A DNA stretch of 64,000 nt from Sporomusaceae bacterium UBA7701 (GCA_002482545.1 DLGF01000014.1:83268-147267); one strand, 5' to 3'. Counted from the stretch's first letter, positions 26,555-35,628 are shown. Translations and numbers: made by a program. The notes: generated by a model from the sequence alone, not told the origin.

Positions 26555-27127
26555 TTACTGCTTCTTCTTGATGATGTCCGTCGAGCGGCTCAGCGGTTCA
26601 GTGAGGTCCAGATGGCCGGAAATAGTATCAATGGCCTTGCCCTCAACCAGGATCCGCACCTTCTGAATATCGGGGAACTGGGTCAAGGTATCGACAACCG
26701 CCCCGACAATCAGAATTTCGGACGCCGAACCCCCTGTATTGTTTTTAATCAGCTTGTCATTGAAATCGACATAGGCGATATGGTCTTTGACACGCAAGCT
26801 GCGTAATTGGGTTCCCTCAGGCATAACCTTTGCCAGCTCGCCGCTTGTGGGCCCGGCCAGGAGATGTTCAATGGCCATATGAGCCGGCTGGCTGGTTTTA
26901 GGCACAATATGCTCCTCAGGAACAAGGTACAGCGCATCCTTGGTGGCAAAGTAAATGGTAAGACGAATGGAGTCTTCCTTGGTCCCAGCGGGAGTCTGCT
27001 CTTTACCGGCGGCCGGAGCCGACGGCGGCGGTGTCACAGTAACCGGTTTTTCAGCGTCGCATCCTGCTGCAAGTGCTGCGATTAAAAGCGCGAAAACAAG
27101 AACCAGTGTTTTGATTTTACCCGTCAT
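26555..27127 (-). CDS. GerMN-domain lipoprotein
   Basis: The 190-residue product has a lipoprotein signal ending in LAAGC (Cys near 23), a Pro-rich linker and one GerMN domain (about residues 55-180; IRLTIYFATKDALYLVPE, AIEHLLAGP, VKDHIAYVDFND). This domain occurs in GerM, a spore germination and cortex protein. The start overlaps the amidase stop by one base (TAATG), so the two genes are coupled. A role with the amidase in cortex or wall processing is likely. Confidence 0.9.
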   Translation of the reverse strand: MTGKIKTLVLVFALLIAALAAGCDAEKPVTVTPPPSAPAAGKEQTPAGTKEDSIRLTIYFATKDALYLVPEEHIVPKTSQPAHMAIEHLLAGPTSGELAKVMPEGTQLRSLRVKDHIAYVDFNDKLIKNNTGGSASEILIVGAVVDTLTQFPDIQKVRILVEGKAIDTISGHLDLTEPLSRSTDIIKKKQ

Positions 27128-28287
27128 TACCGCTCACCCCCCTTTCTAGCGGCCTGGGCAAAAAAGTTTTCCATTCCCTGAACAATCCCCTGGGCGATTT
27201 TTTGTTGGAAGACGGGATCGTTCAGCAGCTTTTCCTCGTCGGGATTCGAAATAAACGCTGTCTCGACAAGGACTGCGGGCATAATGGTCTGCTTGATCAC
27301 ATAGAAATTCGCCGCCGACACGCCCCGGTCCTGCAGACCGCCAGCCGGAGCCATGTTGGCTTGGATGGCCCGCGCCAGCATAGCGTCATAAGGCGTTTTC
27401 TGATAGTAATATGTAGCAGTACCGCCGACAGTAGGATTGCCGAAAGAGTTGGCATGGACGCTGAGGAAAAGGTCGGCCTTCCGGGCGTTGCCCACTGTCG
27501 CCCTTGCTTTGAGTTCGTTGACGGCCGAGGCATTCGGACCATAGACGTCGCTATCCCCCGTGCGGGTCAGGACAACCTTGGCCCCTGCTTTCTCAAGCAG
27601 CGCTTTGACCTTCAGGGATATTGCCAGGTTAACCGCCTTTTCGGTGGTCTTGCCCGGTCCGACAGCCCCGGGATCAGTGCCGCCGTGGCCCGGGTCGATC
27701 ACGATGGTTTTGTTCTGAAGGCCGGGAGTATAATTGAAGACCATCGGTGGAACGGGTTTATTGATATCAACAACGACCCGGAACGGTTTGTTATTGGCCG
27801 GATCCTGCCGCAGGGTGAATACCTTGTAATCGCCGTCTTCAACCATCAACGGCGTTTCAATGGTGATTCTGGTATTCTGCCCATCAGCGCTGATATTCAC
27901 GTTGTCGGCAATCTTGCCGTCAAAAGCCACCGAATTTTTGAGTTGGCCGGGAGTGGCGCCTTTTACCGTGACAACCAGGCGCGGCGTCGGCGTAGCTATT
28001 ACCGAACTGTCCACAGAAACGGGACCGGAAGCATCGAAAACGAGGCGGAGGCTGCTTGCGCCAGTGATGGCATCAATGTGGCTGGCCCAGCGAAACTGGG
28101 TAAGCTGTCCGGCCCCAGCCGCGGTGGCCTTCGCCGGAGCGGTTGACGCGGCAAGAACTTTTGGCGTTACCGCCGGTTTGACCACAGGCTTGGCTTTAAC
28201 GGGCGAGGCCGCGGTGGCCGCAAACCCTATCGCCGGTATAAGCAGCAGCGAAACGAGAACCAGAAACCCGAGAGCGCGACGCAACAC
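27127..28287 (-). CDS. N-acetylmuramoyl-L-alanine amidase with AMIN domain
   Basis: This secreted zinc amidase cleaves the bond between muramic acid and the stem peptide. A signal peptide occupies the first ~25 residues, an Ala/Pro/Lys linker follows, then an AMIN targeting domain (about 65-170). The Amidase_3 domain (about 190-380) has IVIDPGHGGTDPG and the ligands LFLSVHANS and VLVETAFISN (Glu). The start is uncertain: GTG 28287 and TTG 28284 both fit the GGGAGG site, and GTG 28293 lies too close. It is coupled to the GerMN gene. Confidence 0.92.
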   Translation of the reverse strand: MLRRALGFLVLVSLLLIPAIGFAATAASPVKAKPVVKPAVTPKVLAASTAPAKATAAGAGQLTQFRWASHIDAITGASSLRLVFDASGPVSVDSSVIATPTPRLVVTVKGATPGQLKNSVAFDGKIADNVNISADGQNTRITIETPLMVEDGDYKVFTLRQDPANNKPFRVVVDINKPVPPMVFNYTPGLQNKTIVIDPGHGGTDPGAVGPGKTTEKAVNLAISLKVKALLEKAGAKVVLTRTGDSDVYGPNASAVNELKARATVGNARKADLFLSVHANSFGNPTVGGTATYYYQKTPYDAMLARAIQANMAPAGGLQDRGVSAANFYVIKQTIMPAVLVETAFISNPDEEKLLNDPVFQQKIAQGIVQGMENFFAQAARKGGER

Positions 28288-28449
28288 TAACACCTCCCAT
28301 ATTGCGACGTGTTATGTTACAATTCGCCTTCCGCAGCCAAATTCCTGCAAAACTTTCATCAAAATGTTATGTTGCGCTCGCAGCTTGCTGTTTACGGCCT
28401 GTTTTCCTCTTTTCGCCAGAAGCGGTTTCCCTGTCATCCCCGGCGATAA

Positions 28450-28481
28450 AGAACCGGGACAGCTTTAGCGATCCCGGTTCT
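28450..28481 (-). terminator. Terminator overlapping the end of the DUF3006 gene
   Basis: AGAACCGGGA pairs with TCCCGGTTCT and includes the stop codon in its loop side. On the minus strand the stem is followed by TTTATCG. Confidence 0.7.
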
Positions 28482-28692
28482 TCTCCATTAGTTTTCTCAG
28501 CATATCCTTGGCTTCGGACCTCGCCCTGGCAGTAGCTTCGCGGTCCACCGCAAAGGAGGTCCACAGGATGTCGCCTTCGCGGGCCTCTGCGGGCAGCGAC
28601 GCGCGGGGCCAACTGGCTGAAACCTCGCCGTCCCCGACCAGCAGCACCGCTTTATCACTCTCAAACCGGTCGATAACCACTTTTACGCGCAT
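28465..28692 (-). CDS. DUF3006-family protein, 75 aa
   Basis: This small protein fits DUF3006 (VIDRFESDKAVLLV near the N-terminus, then a basic helical tail), a family often encoded beside ComEC-like metallo-beta-lactamase proteins in Firmicutes, as here. Its role is unknown. AAGGAG lies about 10 nt upstream. It starts 5 bases after the metallohydrolase stop and forms a two-gene operon with it. Confidence 0.85.
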   Translation of the reverse strand: MRVKVVIDRFESDKAVLLVGDGEVSASWPRASLPAEAREGDILWTSFAVDREATARARSEAKDMLRKLMEKNRDR

Positions 28693-28697
28693 AGAAG

Positions 28698-29579
28698 CTA
28701 TTTCTCCTTGGTTATGGTATAGGTTTCGCCGTCACTCGTTATTGTAACCGTGCCGTCGGTATCGGTGCGGAAAAACTTTATTTTATAGTCTTCATAACGC
28801 CTGATGGTCGACGGGTGGGGGTGGTGGTAGTCATTGCCGGCTCCCAGCGACGCAATTGCCGCTTCCGGTCTGACCGCCTTGAGGAAGCCGAGCGAGGATG
28901 AAGTCCGGCTGCCGTGATGACCGCTCTTGAGAACCTGGCTCTGGAGTTCGCCGCCATATCTTTTGACGATCCAGCGTTCTTCTTCCAGTTCGGCGTCACC
29001 GGGCAGCAGCATGGAAAACTTGCCGAAACTCAGCCGCCCAACGATCGAGGCGTTGTTGAGATTGGTTTCCGCGCCCGCCAGCGGCGGACTGGGCGGCCCG
29101 TAAAACGTGAGGATTGCTCCTCCCCCCAAATCAAGCTGTCCGCCGACCTTTACGACCTCAAAGGGTATCTGCTTTTTCTGGATGAGCGTCAGATACTGGC
29201 GGTAGAGAGCGGTGGTGGTCGTCTGACCGTTGTCATAGACATGCTTTACCGGGAAATTCTCGAGAATGGCTTGCGCGCCGCCCAGGTGGTCGGCGTGGGG
29301 ATGGGTGATGATGAGATTGTCGATTGCGATGACGCCCTGCTTCTTTATGTACGCAACGAGTTTATTGCGGGCCGGTACATCCCCGGTATCAATCAGGGTA
29401 ACTTGCTGACCGGGGGTACGAATCAGAATGGCGTCGCCTTGTCCGACATCGATAACCTGGATGGTCAGGCCGGATGGTTCGGCGCGTTCTACGGCCGGTT
29501 TGCCGCAGCCGCCGGTTACCAGCAGCGCCAGGACCACCGAAAACACTGCCAGCAAAGTCCAAACCCGGTTTTTAGGCAT
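28698..29579 (-). CDS. ComEC/Rec2-like metallo-beta-lactamase-fold lipoprotein
   Basis: The protein begins with a lipoprotein signal (LVTGGCGKP, Cys near 26). It continues as a metallo-beta-lactamase domain with the THPHADHLGG metal motif and a later GHHGSRTSSS block, like the extracellular nuclease-like domain of the DNA uptake protein ComEC. The ComEC membrane part is absent. It may act on DNA or phosphodiesters outside the membrane; substrate is inference. GGAGG lies 7 nt before the start, and DUF3006 follows. Confidence 0.9.
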   Translation of the reverse strand: MPKNRVWTLLAVFSVVLALLVTGGCGKPAVERAEPSGLTIQVIDVGQGDAILIRTPGQQVTLIDTGDVPARNKLVAYIKKQGVIAIDNLIITHPHADHLGGAQAILENFPVKHVYDNGQTTTTALYRQYLTLIQKKQIPFEVVKVGGQLDLGGGAILTFYGPPSPPLAGAETNLNNASIVGRLSFGKFSMLLPGDAELEEERWIVKRYGGELQSQVLKSGHHGSRTSSSLGFLKAVRPEAAIASLGAGNDYHHPHPSTIRRYEDYKIKFFRTDTDGTVTITSDGETYTITKEK

Positions 29580-29644
29580 TCTCGTCCTCCTTCGCAGAAA
29601 CCGGCTACAAACTAAAAATAGGCAGTATACCGCCTATTGTCGCA

Positions 29645-29995
29645 TTACAGCTGAACGAGACCCAGGCTTATCCGGATAGCCTCGTCTACCTTGCTCATAA
29701 CCTCTTCACTGAGATGAGTTATCTTTTCCTTCAGCCGGCGCTTATCAATCGTCCGAAGCTGCTCAAGCAAAATAACGGAATCCTTTTCCAAACTGAATTG
29801 CTTGGCGCTGATTTCAACGTGGGTGGGCAGCTTGGCTTTGGAAATCTGAGAGGTAATGGCGGCAACAATAACCGTAGGACTATATTTGTTGCCGACGTCG
29901 TTCTGGATGACCAGAACGGGTCGGTGGCCGCCCTGCTCCGATCCGACTACCGGATTCAGGTTTGCATAATAAATGTCCCCGCGCTTCACGATCAT
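29645..29995 (-). CDS. ndoA: Type II toxin EndoA (MazF/PemK family mRNA interferase)
   Basis: EndoA cleaves mRNA at short motifs when free of its antitoxin. The sequence is nearly canonical for Firmicutes: IVKRGDIYYANLNPVVGSEQ, RPVLVIQND, SPTVIVAAITSQ, and LLEQLRTIDKRRL. The ATG at 29995 is used. It comes two bases after the antitoxin stop and has GGAGCG upstream; the in-frame GTG three codons earlier is less likely. Confidence 0.96.
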   Translation of the reverse strand: MIVKRGDIYYANLNPVVGSEQGGHRPVLVIQNDVGNKYSPTVIVAAITSQISKAKLPTHVEISAKQFSLEKDSVILLEQLRTIDKRRLKEKITHLSEEVMSKVDEAIRISLGLVQL

Positions 29996-29996
29996 G

Positions 29997-30272
29997 CTAT
30001 TCACGCTCCACTAACAATGTGGGCATCATATCATATACTTCCACGTCGGCGGACAGGCCTTCCTCGGCCAAGGTCAAATTAATGACGGCCATTTCCTGGT
30101 ATCCCTTGCGCATCATATCCCGCACGGCTTTACGCTTGCGATCCTCGATGTACAGGCGCATAGCTTCCCGAACAAACTGACTGCGGCTGAGCTTTTCCAT
30201 GGCAATAATGCCGTCGACCTCCTGCAGCAGGCTATTCGGAAGACTAATCATGATACGTTTTAATTCGGCCAC
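29997..30272 (-). CDS. ndoAI: Antitoxin EndoAI (ribbon-helix-helix)
   Basis: This is the RHH/CopG-type antitoxin of EndoA. The N-terminal RIMISLPNSLLQEVDGI and SRSQFVREAMRLYIEDR match the family; the C-terminus would wrap the toxin. It begins with GTG after GGGGGTGAAGGT. In Bacillus this pair follows alr; here alr lies about 3.5 kb away on the other strand, and the pair sits downstream of acpS-nnr. Confidence 0.95.
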   Translation of the reverse strand: MAELKRIMISLPNSLLQEVDGIIAMEKLSRSQFVREAMRLYIEDRKRKAVRDMMRKGYQEMAVINLTLAEEGLSADVEVYDMMPTLLVERE

Positions 30273-30488
30273 ACCTTCACCCCCGACGTTCAGCCTTGCA
30301 TAGCGATATATATTAATTATATGAACGTTGATATACTAATGTCAACGTATTTTATATATAAAGTCAGACTTTTATCCACAATAGTTAGTAATTCCGTTAT
30401 TACTTTATCATGATAAGTATGCTATCGCAAGGCGTAATTTATGCCATCCCCGCTAGGTTTGGCCAAATTTGCGGCATAATCCTCCCGT

Positions 30489-32036
30489 TCACGCCTGCAC
30501 CCGCCCGACGGCTTCCCGCAGCGCCGGAAAAAGGTCGCTGGCCGCAAGTCCGACAGGGCAATCGCCCGCGGCGATATCGCCTGCCAGCCCCTGGAGATAG
30601 GCACCGGCGACGGCGGCGTCATGGCTGGATAATCCCTGGGCGATCAGCGCGGCGATAACTCCGGTGAGAACGTCGCCGGTTCCGCCGGTGGCCAGCCCGG
30701 CGTTCCCGGTGGTATTGATGTATACTTCTTCATCCGGGAAGGCCACCACCGTCCCCGCGCCCTTGAGGACGACAATGGCGCCCCAGCGGGCGGCTGCAGC
30801 CCGGGCGGCCGCTATCCGGTCCCCGTTTATGGCGGCGACGGACAAGCCCGTAAGGCGGGCCATTTCTCCCGGGTGAGGAGTCAACACCGCCAGCGCTTCC
30901 GAATCCTGCAGGATATCGGTATAACCGGCCAGAGCGTTCAGGGCGTCGGCATCGATAACCAGCGGACATTTTGCTTCCCGGACGATTTTCCGCACCATCG
31001 CCTGGGTGTCTGCCGCTTGCCCCAGCCCGGGGCCAATCGCCAGGACATCGCAGGCTGAAGTCAGTTCAGCGATAGAATCCGCGGCCGCCAGGCCGATAAC
31101 GCCGCTTTCCGTTTCCGGCAGCGGTTTCGCCATGACCTCGGTCAGCTTGACGGCCAGCAAAGGATAAAGACTGGCGGCGACGCCCAGCGTGACTAATCCG
31201 GCGCCGGTCCTTACCGCCGCCTGGGCGGCAAGGGCCGCCGCCCCGGTCAGGCCGGTCGAGCCCGCAACAATCGCCACCCGGCCGTTCAGCCCCTTGTGAG
31301 CCTCCGGCGGACGCCGGGGAAACATGCCTTTTACAACCCCGGCGGTAATGGCGTTTTGCCTGATTTCCTCAGCCAAAAGAAGGCCGGCCGGCATGCCGAT
31401 ATCCGCTACCGTAATTTCACCGGCGTGAGACGCGCCGGGATGCAATAATAGTCCGGGCTTGGACAGGGCAAAGGTGACGGTGTGGCTGGCCCGGACCGCC
31501 GCTCCCCTTGCCTGCCCGGTATCGGCGTCGATGCCGGAAGGTATATCCACCGCAACCACCGGTTTTTTGCCGGTGTTCATGATGTTGATCGCTTCAGCCA
31601 GGTGTCCGCCTGTTTCACCGTGAAAACCCGTTCCCAGCAGCGCATCCACCAGGCAGTCGGCAAAGGCCACGGCAAATTTAGCTTTGTCCCAGTCGCGCTC
31701 GTCGTTTATCTCAATTATATCGCCGCCCATGTTCCGCCAGACATCCAGGTGGATCCTGGCGTCGCCGGTCACGCCTTCCGCCGCTCCCAGCAGAAAGACC
31801 TTGACTCTCGCGCCGCGCCCGGTCAAATGGCGGGCGGCCACAAATCCGTCGCCCCCGTTGTTGCCTTTGCCGGCAAATATGCAGACCAGCTTATCGGTGA
31901 GGGGGCCGACGATTCCGGCAACCTTTCGCGCCACTTCGCCGCCGGCGTTCTCCATAAGGGCAGCGCCGGGAATGCCGAATTCCTGAATGGCCCGGCGGTC
32001 AATCTCCCTCATTTCGGCTGCTGTAGAAACTTTCAT
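30489..32036 (-). CDS. nnr: Bifunctional NAD(P)H-hydrate epimerase / ADP-dependent NAD(P)H-hydrate dehydratase
   Basis: This two-domain enzyme repairs damaged NAD(P)H. Residues 1 to about 215 are the epimerase (MENAGGEVARK, FAGKGNNGGDGFVAARHL). Residues 230-515 are the ribokinase-like dehydratase (TGAAALAAQAAVRTGAGLVTLG, IGPGLGQ, TPHPGEMARL, GTGDVLTGVIAALIAQG). The ATG at 32036 overlaps the acpS stop as ATGA, and GGGGAGG lies upstream. A long upstream extension would read through acpS in another frame and is rejected. Length (515) is normal. Confidence 0.96.
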   Translation of the reverse strand: MKVSTAAEMREIDRRAIQEFGIPGAALMENAGGEVARKVAGIVGPLTDKLVCIFAGKGNNGGDGFVAARHLTGRGARVKVFLLGAAEGVTGDARIHLDVWRNMGGDIIEINDERDWDKAKFAVAFADCLVDALLGTGFHGETGGHLAEAINIMNTGKKPVVAVDIPSGIDADTGQARGAAVRASHTVTFALSKPGLLLHPGASHAGEITVADIGMPAGLLLAEEIRQNAITAGVVKGMFPRRPPEAHKGLNGRVAIVAGSTGLTGAAALAAQAAVRTGAGLVTLGVAASLYPLLAVKLTEVMAKPLPETESGVIGLAAADSIAELTSACDVLAIGPGLGQAADTQAMVRKIVREAKCPLVIDADALNALAGYTDILQDSEALAVLTPHPGEMARLTGLSVAAINGDRIAAARAAAARWGAIVVLKGAGTVVAFPDEEVYINTTGNAGLATGGTGDVLTGVIAALIAQGLSSHDAAVAGAYLQGLAGDIAAGDCPVGLAASDLFPALREAVGRVQA

Positions 32037-32416
32037 TCCTTCGAACCTCCCCACAGAATGACCTGGGCGGCGGCGTACTCCCGCGCATGGCTCATCGACA
32101 GAAAGAGTTCGGTCACGCCCCGCCGCCCGGCCAGATCGCCAAAGTAGCCCGACAACCGGATCACCGGCCGGCCGGCATCGTTCGTCAGCACTTCCACGTC
32201 CTGCCAGCTCCCTGCCGACAGCCCGGTGCCGAAGGCTTTCATCACCGCTTCTTTGGCGGCAAACCGCGCGGCATAAGAAGCGAAGCGCTGAACGCCCCTG
32301 CTCTCGCAATAAGCCCGCTCCCGCTCGGTAAATACCCTCGCGGCAAAGGGCCGACGCCCCATCGCCGTTTTAATCCGCCCGATTTCAATAATATCGATTC
32401 CGGTTCCGAGAATCAC
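32033..32416 (-). CDS. acpS: Holo-[acyl-carrier-protein] synthase
   Basis: AcpS attaches phosphopantetheine to acyl carrier protein. The GTGIDIIEIGRI N-terminus with the metal-binding Asp, and RFAAKEAVMKAFGTGL with the second metal ligand, are diagnostic. The C-terminus has the family MSHAREYAAAQVI. A GTG start at 32416 is used because the family N-terminus begins there; the GGGGTGG upstream is only a fair ribosome site. The gene is coupled to nnr. Confidence 0.95.
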   Translation of the reverse strand: MILGTGIDIIEIGRIKTAMGRRPFAARVFTERERAYCESRGVQRFASYAARFAAKEAVMKAFGTGLSAGSWQDVEVLTNDAGRPVIRLSGYFGDLAGRRGVTELFLSMSHAREYAAAQVILWGGSKE

Positions 32417-32620
32417 TCTACCACCCCATTCGCGACCGCGAGATAAGTCCGGCCGTCTCGCGCTATATATTCGTTTCCGGCAAAGGCGTTTACCTGCCGA
32501 CCGTCGCAATATTTCCCGCCCCTTAGAAAAATTTCACAAAACTGTTACATTCTTGTCATATTTTTGCCAAAATAATCGGCTATAATTAGATCAATAACCA
32601 GAATTGCAGAGGAGTTCCTC

Positions 32621-33013
32621 ATGAAAAAGACGGTTATGCTAAGTATTGTCGCCGCTTTCGCGATGGTTGCCGCAGCATCATTTGCGGCCGCCGCCCCTGC
32701 CCCGGCCGCCCCGCATCCGATAACCTGCCGACAAGATCAGCCTTTTGCCCTAACGGACGCTCAACACCAAGAACTCGCACCGCTTTACGATAAGTTGTTC
32801 GAGACTCACCAGCAGCTATTGCAGAAATATGTAGAATACGGCAAATTGACGCAGGAACAGGCTGACCAGTATCTCGCCAGGATGAAGGACAATATGCAGT
32901 ATTGTTTGCAGAACGGCGGTTATGGAATGACGGGCCAGGGCATGAGCCCCGGCTGGATGACAGGGAATGGCGCCGGATGCTGCGGACAGCAGCAGGCGGC
33001 ACCCGCGAAATAA
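32621..33013 (+). CDS. Secreted DUF2680-like protein
   Basis: The 130-residue protein has a clear signal peptide with cleavage after SFAAAA near residue 24. A helical region with DUF2680-like character follows (FALTDAQHQELAPLYDKLFETHQQLLQKYVEYGKLTQEQADQYLARM). The tail is Gly/Met/Gln-rich and ends with vicinal cysteines (GAGCCGQQQ). Function is unknown; the Met and Cys residues could bind metal. A TATAAT lies at 32581-32586. The gene is monocistronic. Confidence 0.75.
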   Translation: MKKTVMLSIVAAFAMVAAASFAAAAPAPAAPHPITCRQDQPFALTDAQHQELAPLYDKLFETHQQLLQKYVEYGKLTQEQADQYLARMKDNMQYCLQNGGYGMTGQGMSPGWMTGNGAGCCGQQQAAPAK

Positions 33014-33176
33014 CATATCCGACCCAGCTTATTCCCAGCAATAGGATTCAACCGCGGTAAACATTCCGGCAGTTTTTGCAGCAAGCCTCGGCCCCGACGC
33101 AGCAGTTCATCTCGTTTATCTGTAACAATGGTTGCTCTTCATCAGGCAGTGATCACAACATCATATGCAGCAAATA

Positions 33177-33202
33177 AAGGACCTTGCGCAAGCAAGGTCC
33201 TT
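33177..33202. terminator. Bidirectional terminator
   Basis: AAGGACCTTGC pairs perfectly with GCAAGGTCCTT around a 4-nt loop, followed by TTTT on the plus strand and TTTATTTG on the minus strand. It separates two convergent genes. Confidence 0.88.
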
Positions 33203-33217
33203 TTACGTTCGCCAATC

Positions 33218-34243
33218 TTATACAAAATATTCGATCTTGGCCTGAGGAAAATACTGTTCCAGCTGGTCCGACATAAAAGCCTCAAGCTGGCCCATAAGCT
33301 CTTTCCCATAGACGTATTTGCCGTAACCGAATTGCCCGTACTTGTAGCGCCGCTCCGCTTCTTCCAGCGGCAGCCCGGTCTTGGGAAAGATGGCGGCGAT
33401 ATTCGCTTTGGCCCGTTTGGTGAAGCGATGTGTGATCAGCTCAAAGGTCAAATCTTGCTTGGCCTTTTCCGGCAGGGTCTCGGCCAGTTCCCGGAAAAGG
33501 CCTCCGTATTCCTTCTGCCAGTCGGGGAACGCAAACAGCGGAGCGATAAGGAAGCCCAGAGGGTACCCCGCCTCGGCGACCCGGGCGGCGGCCGCAATCC
33601 GGTCCGTCAGATTCGGGGTGGCGTGCTCGAACCGCCGGATAATCGAAGAAGGGTTGAGGCTGAACCGGAAGCGGGTATGCCCGTTGTGCTCCACCGCCAA
33701 AAGCGGCTCGACATCCGTGTATTTCGTGACAAACCGGAATCGCGCCAGCTGCTGCCGGCCAAAAAACGCGATGGTTTCGCCCAGCAGCCCGGTCAGGTAT
33801 TCGGTGGGAATCGGATCAGAAGTCGCGGCCCCTTCAAAGATCGTTACTTCCGGGGCGCGTTCCTCAATGTAGCGCGCGGCTCTGGCCAAAACCTCGTCGA
33901 TATTCACGTACACCCTCAGATAGGGCCGCCGGCCGAGGGTCGTCGCCAGGTAACAGTATTCGCACATTCCGGGACAACTGGTGTTAAGCGGCAACTGAAA
34001 ATGCGCCGAAGGCTTGCAGCTTGCAAAGTCGGCGCTTTTGCGCACCCCCACCACCATGGTCCGTTTGGCTTCCCGGTAAGCCTCGCCGGGCGTTTTCCCG
34101 GGAAGCCCGGTGACCCGGTTATGGGAGCCCGTAAAGCGGATCGGCACGTTTAACGCTTTCAGACGGTCGTGAATCTGCCTGCCCAAGGGATACTCGAGGG
34201 CCGCCGGCTCAAAGAAAGCCCGGGCCGGAACAAAATGCTCCAT
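33218..34243 (-). CDS. splB: Spore photoproduct lyase-family radical SAM enzyme
   Basis: SplB repairs the UV lesion 5-thyminyl-5,6-dihydrothymine in germinating spores. The protein is full length (341 aa from the ATG at 34243, which has AAAGGAT upstream). It carries the radical SAM motif as C90, C94, C97 followed by Tyr98, the same numbers as in B. subtilis. From memory of the B. subtilis protein, its catalytic Cys141 (EASCTSD) aligns here with Ala140 (EGAATSD), while a Cys sits at position 76 (ASCKPS) where B. subtilis has Ser. Repair by the classical thiol mechanism is therefore doubtful. The gene is monocistronic. Confidence 0.85.
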   Translation of the reverse strand: MEHFVPARAFFEPAALEYPLGRQIHDRLKALNVPIRFTGSHNRVTGLPGKTPGEAYREAKRTMVVGVRKSADFASCKPSAHFQLPLNTSCPGMCEYCYLATTLGRRPYLRVYVNIDEVLARAARYIEERAPEVTIFEGAATSDPIPTEYLTGLLGETIAFFGRQQLARFRFVTKYTDVEPLLAVEHNGHTRFRFSLNPSSIIRRFEHATPNLTDRIAAAARVAEAGYPLGFLIAPLFAFPDWQKEYGGLFRELAETLPEKAKQDLTFELITHRFTKRAKANIAAIFPKTGLPLEEAERRYKYGQFGYGKYVYGKELMGQLEAFMSDQLEQYFPQAKIEYFV

Positions 34244-34379
34244 GCTCTTCATCCTTTATCATATATCTGGATTTTCCCCAATAGTATCCCCGCGGCAAAA
34301 ACTTTCATTACCGGCTATCGCCAGCCTGGAACCGACAGTATAAAATAAGAGGAGAATGTCGGCGCAAGGAGGAACGCCC

Positions 34380-35060
34380 GTGCTCCCACTCCGTGACAAT
34401 ATCGACTCCCGTAAACGGCCGGTGATGACCGTGCTGCTCATCGTCCTGAACGTTTATATCTTTTTCCAGGAACTTTCCCTGGACGAGCAATCCTTAGCCA
34501 CCCTGCTGCACACCTTCGGGCTTGTGCCGTCCAGCCTGGGGGAAGCCTTGGCCCGAAACCCCCGGGACATCGCAACCTATCTGCCGCTGATCACCAATCT
34601 TTTTCTCCACGGCGGCTGGCTGCATCTTTTAAGCAACATGTGGTATCTGTGGTTATTTGGCGACAATGTCGAAGATTTCCTGGGGAGATTCCGTTTCCTC
34701 TGGTTTTATGCCTGCTGTGGCCTCGCCGCTAATCTGGCTCAGCTTCTGCTGGATGCCGGGACGACCACCCCGATCATCGGCGCCAGCGGCGCGATCTCAG
34801 GCGTTCTGGGCGCTTATCTGGTAACCTTCCCCTGGGCCCGCATCCTGACCCTGGTTCCTTTGCCGATCTTCCCCTTCTTCGCCCTCCTCCCCGTTCCGGC
34901 GCTCTTCTTCCTGGCGTTCTGGTTTTTGCTTCAGGTCCAGCAAGGCGCCCTGGCTTTGTTTATGACCGGCACCAATGTCGCCTGGTGGGCCCATATCGGT
35001 GGATTCCTAACTGGAATTATTTTGGCAAAAACGTATAAGGGGCGACGAAGGAGGGTATAA
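34380..35060 (+). CDS. Rhomboid-family intramembrane serine protease
   Basis: This is a six- or seven-helix membrane protease. The catalytic Ser lies in IIGASGAISGVLGAY (about residue 140) and the His in WWAHIGGFLTG near the C-terminus. The LHGGWLHLLSNMWYLWLFGDNVED block is the conserved helix-2 region. A GTG start at 34380 is chosen because GGAGG lies 7 nt upstream; an in-frame ATG at 34356 would place that site inside the gene. Substrates are unknown. Confidence 0.92.
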   Translation: MLPLRDNIDSRKRPVMTVLLIVLNVYIFFQELSLDEQSLATLLHTFGLVPSSLGEALARNPRDIATYLPLITNLFLHGGWLHLLSNMWYLWLFGDNVEDFLGRFRFLWFYACCGLAANLAQLLLDAGTTTPIIGASGAISGVLGAYLVTFPWARILTLVPLPIFPFFALLPVPALFFLAFWFLLQVQQGALALFMTGTNVAWWAHIGGFLTGIILAKTYKGRRRRV

Positions 35061-35115
35061 ATTGGGCAGTCGGCGGAAAAGCTAGGCGCATGGATTACGA
35101 AGGAGATGGTTCCCG

Positions 35116-35595
35116 ATGATTCAGAAACTGTCGCCTTGGCTGGCGGCTGGCGTAACCACCGGCCTGGTCGTTATATTGGGGCTTTGGGTGTCGGGCGCAT
35201 TGTATTTCAATACTTTTATTCTCGGGCACCGGAGCAATGTCGACCAGAAGCTGGCGGCTGCGGTTATCGAGGCGAGCATGAACAATCCGGAGATTCAGAC
35301 CGCTCTCAAAAATCAGGTCCTGCAGTACCTGAAGTCGCCGGAAGGCAAAGCCAAACTCGCCGAATTGATGAAATCGCCGGAGATGGTTAAAACCATGTCC
35401 GAGAATCTTCAATCCCCCGAAATGCGTTCCGCCATCCTCAAACTAATGGAGGTGCCTGAATTTCGCGCCGCCGTGCTCAACATTATAAAAGACACGCCTG
35501 AAATGAAGGTTTTAACCTTATTGACTTCAGCAGTCGTTTTCGACGAGCATCCTCCCAACCCGCCCCAACCCGGCGGCAGCGGCCCGGCGAAGTAA
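35116..35595 (+). CDS. Membrane-anchored hypothetical protein with SPE repeats
   Basis: The 159-residue protein has one N-terminal membrane helix (residues 8-30). A helical domain with a repeated pattern follows (SPEGKAKLAELMK, SPEMVKTMSENLQ, SPEMRSAILKLME, VPEFRAAVLNIIK), then a Pro-rich tail. The repeats vaguely recall the helical part of GerD-type germination proteins, but I would not assign that role. GGAGATGG precedes the start. It follows the rhomboid gene by 55 bases and ends at the hairpin at 35595, so the two may be one operon. Confidence 0.7.
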   Translation: MIQKLSPWLAAGVTTGLVVILGLWVSGALYFNTFILGHRSNVDQKLAAAVIEASMNNPEIQTALKNQVLQYLKSPEGKAKLAELMKSPEMVKTMSENLQSPEMRSAILKLMEVPEFRAAVLNIIKDTPEMKVLTLLTSAVVFDEHPPNPPQPGGSGPAK

Positions 35596-35625
35596 AAGGA
35601 GAGCCTCCTTCGGAGGCTCTCCTTT
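35595..35625. terminator. Bidirectional terminator
   Basis: AAAGGAGAGCCTCC pairs with GGAGGCTCTCCTTT around a 3-nt loop. It lies between convergent genes, with T-runs on both sides. Confidence 0.88.
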
Positions 35626-35628
35626 GTG

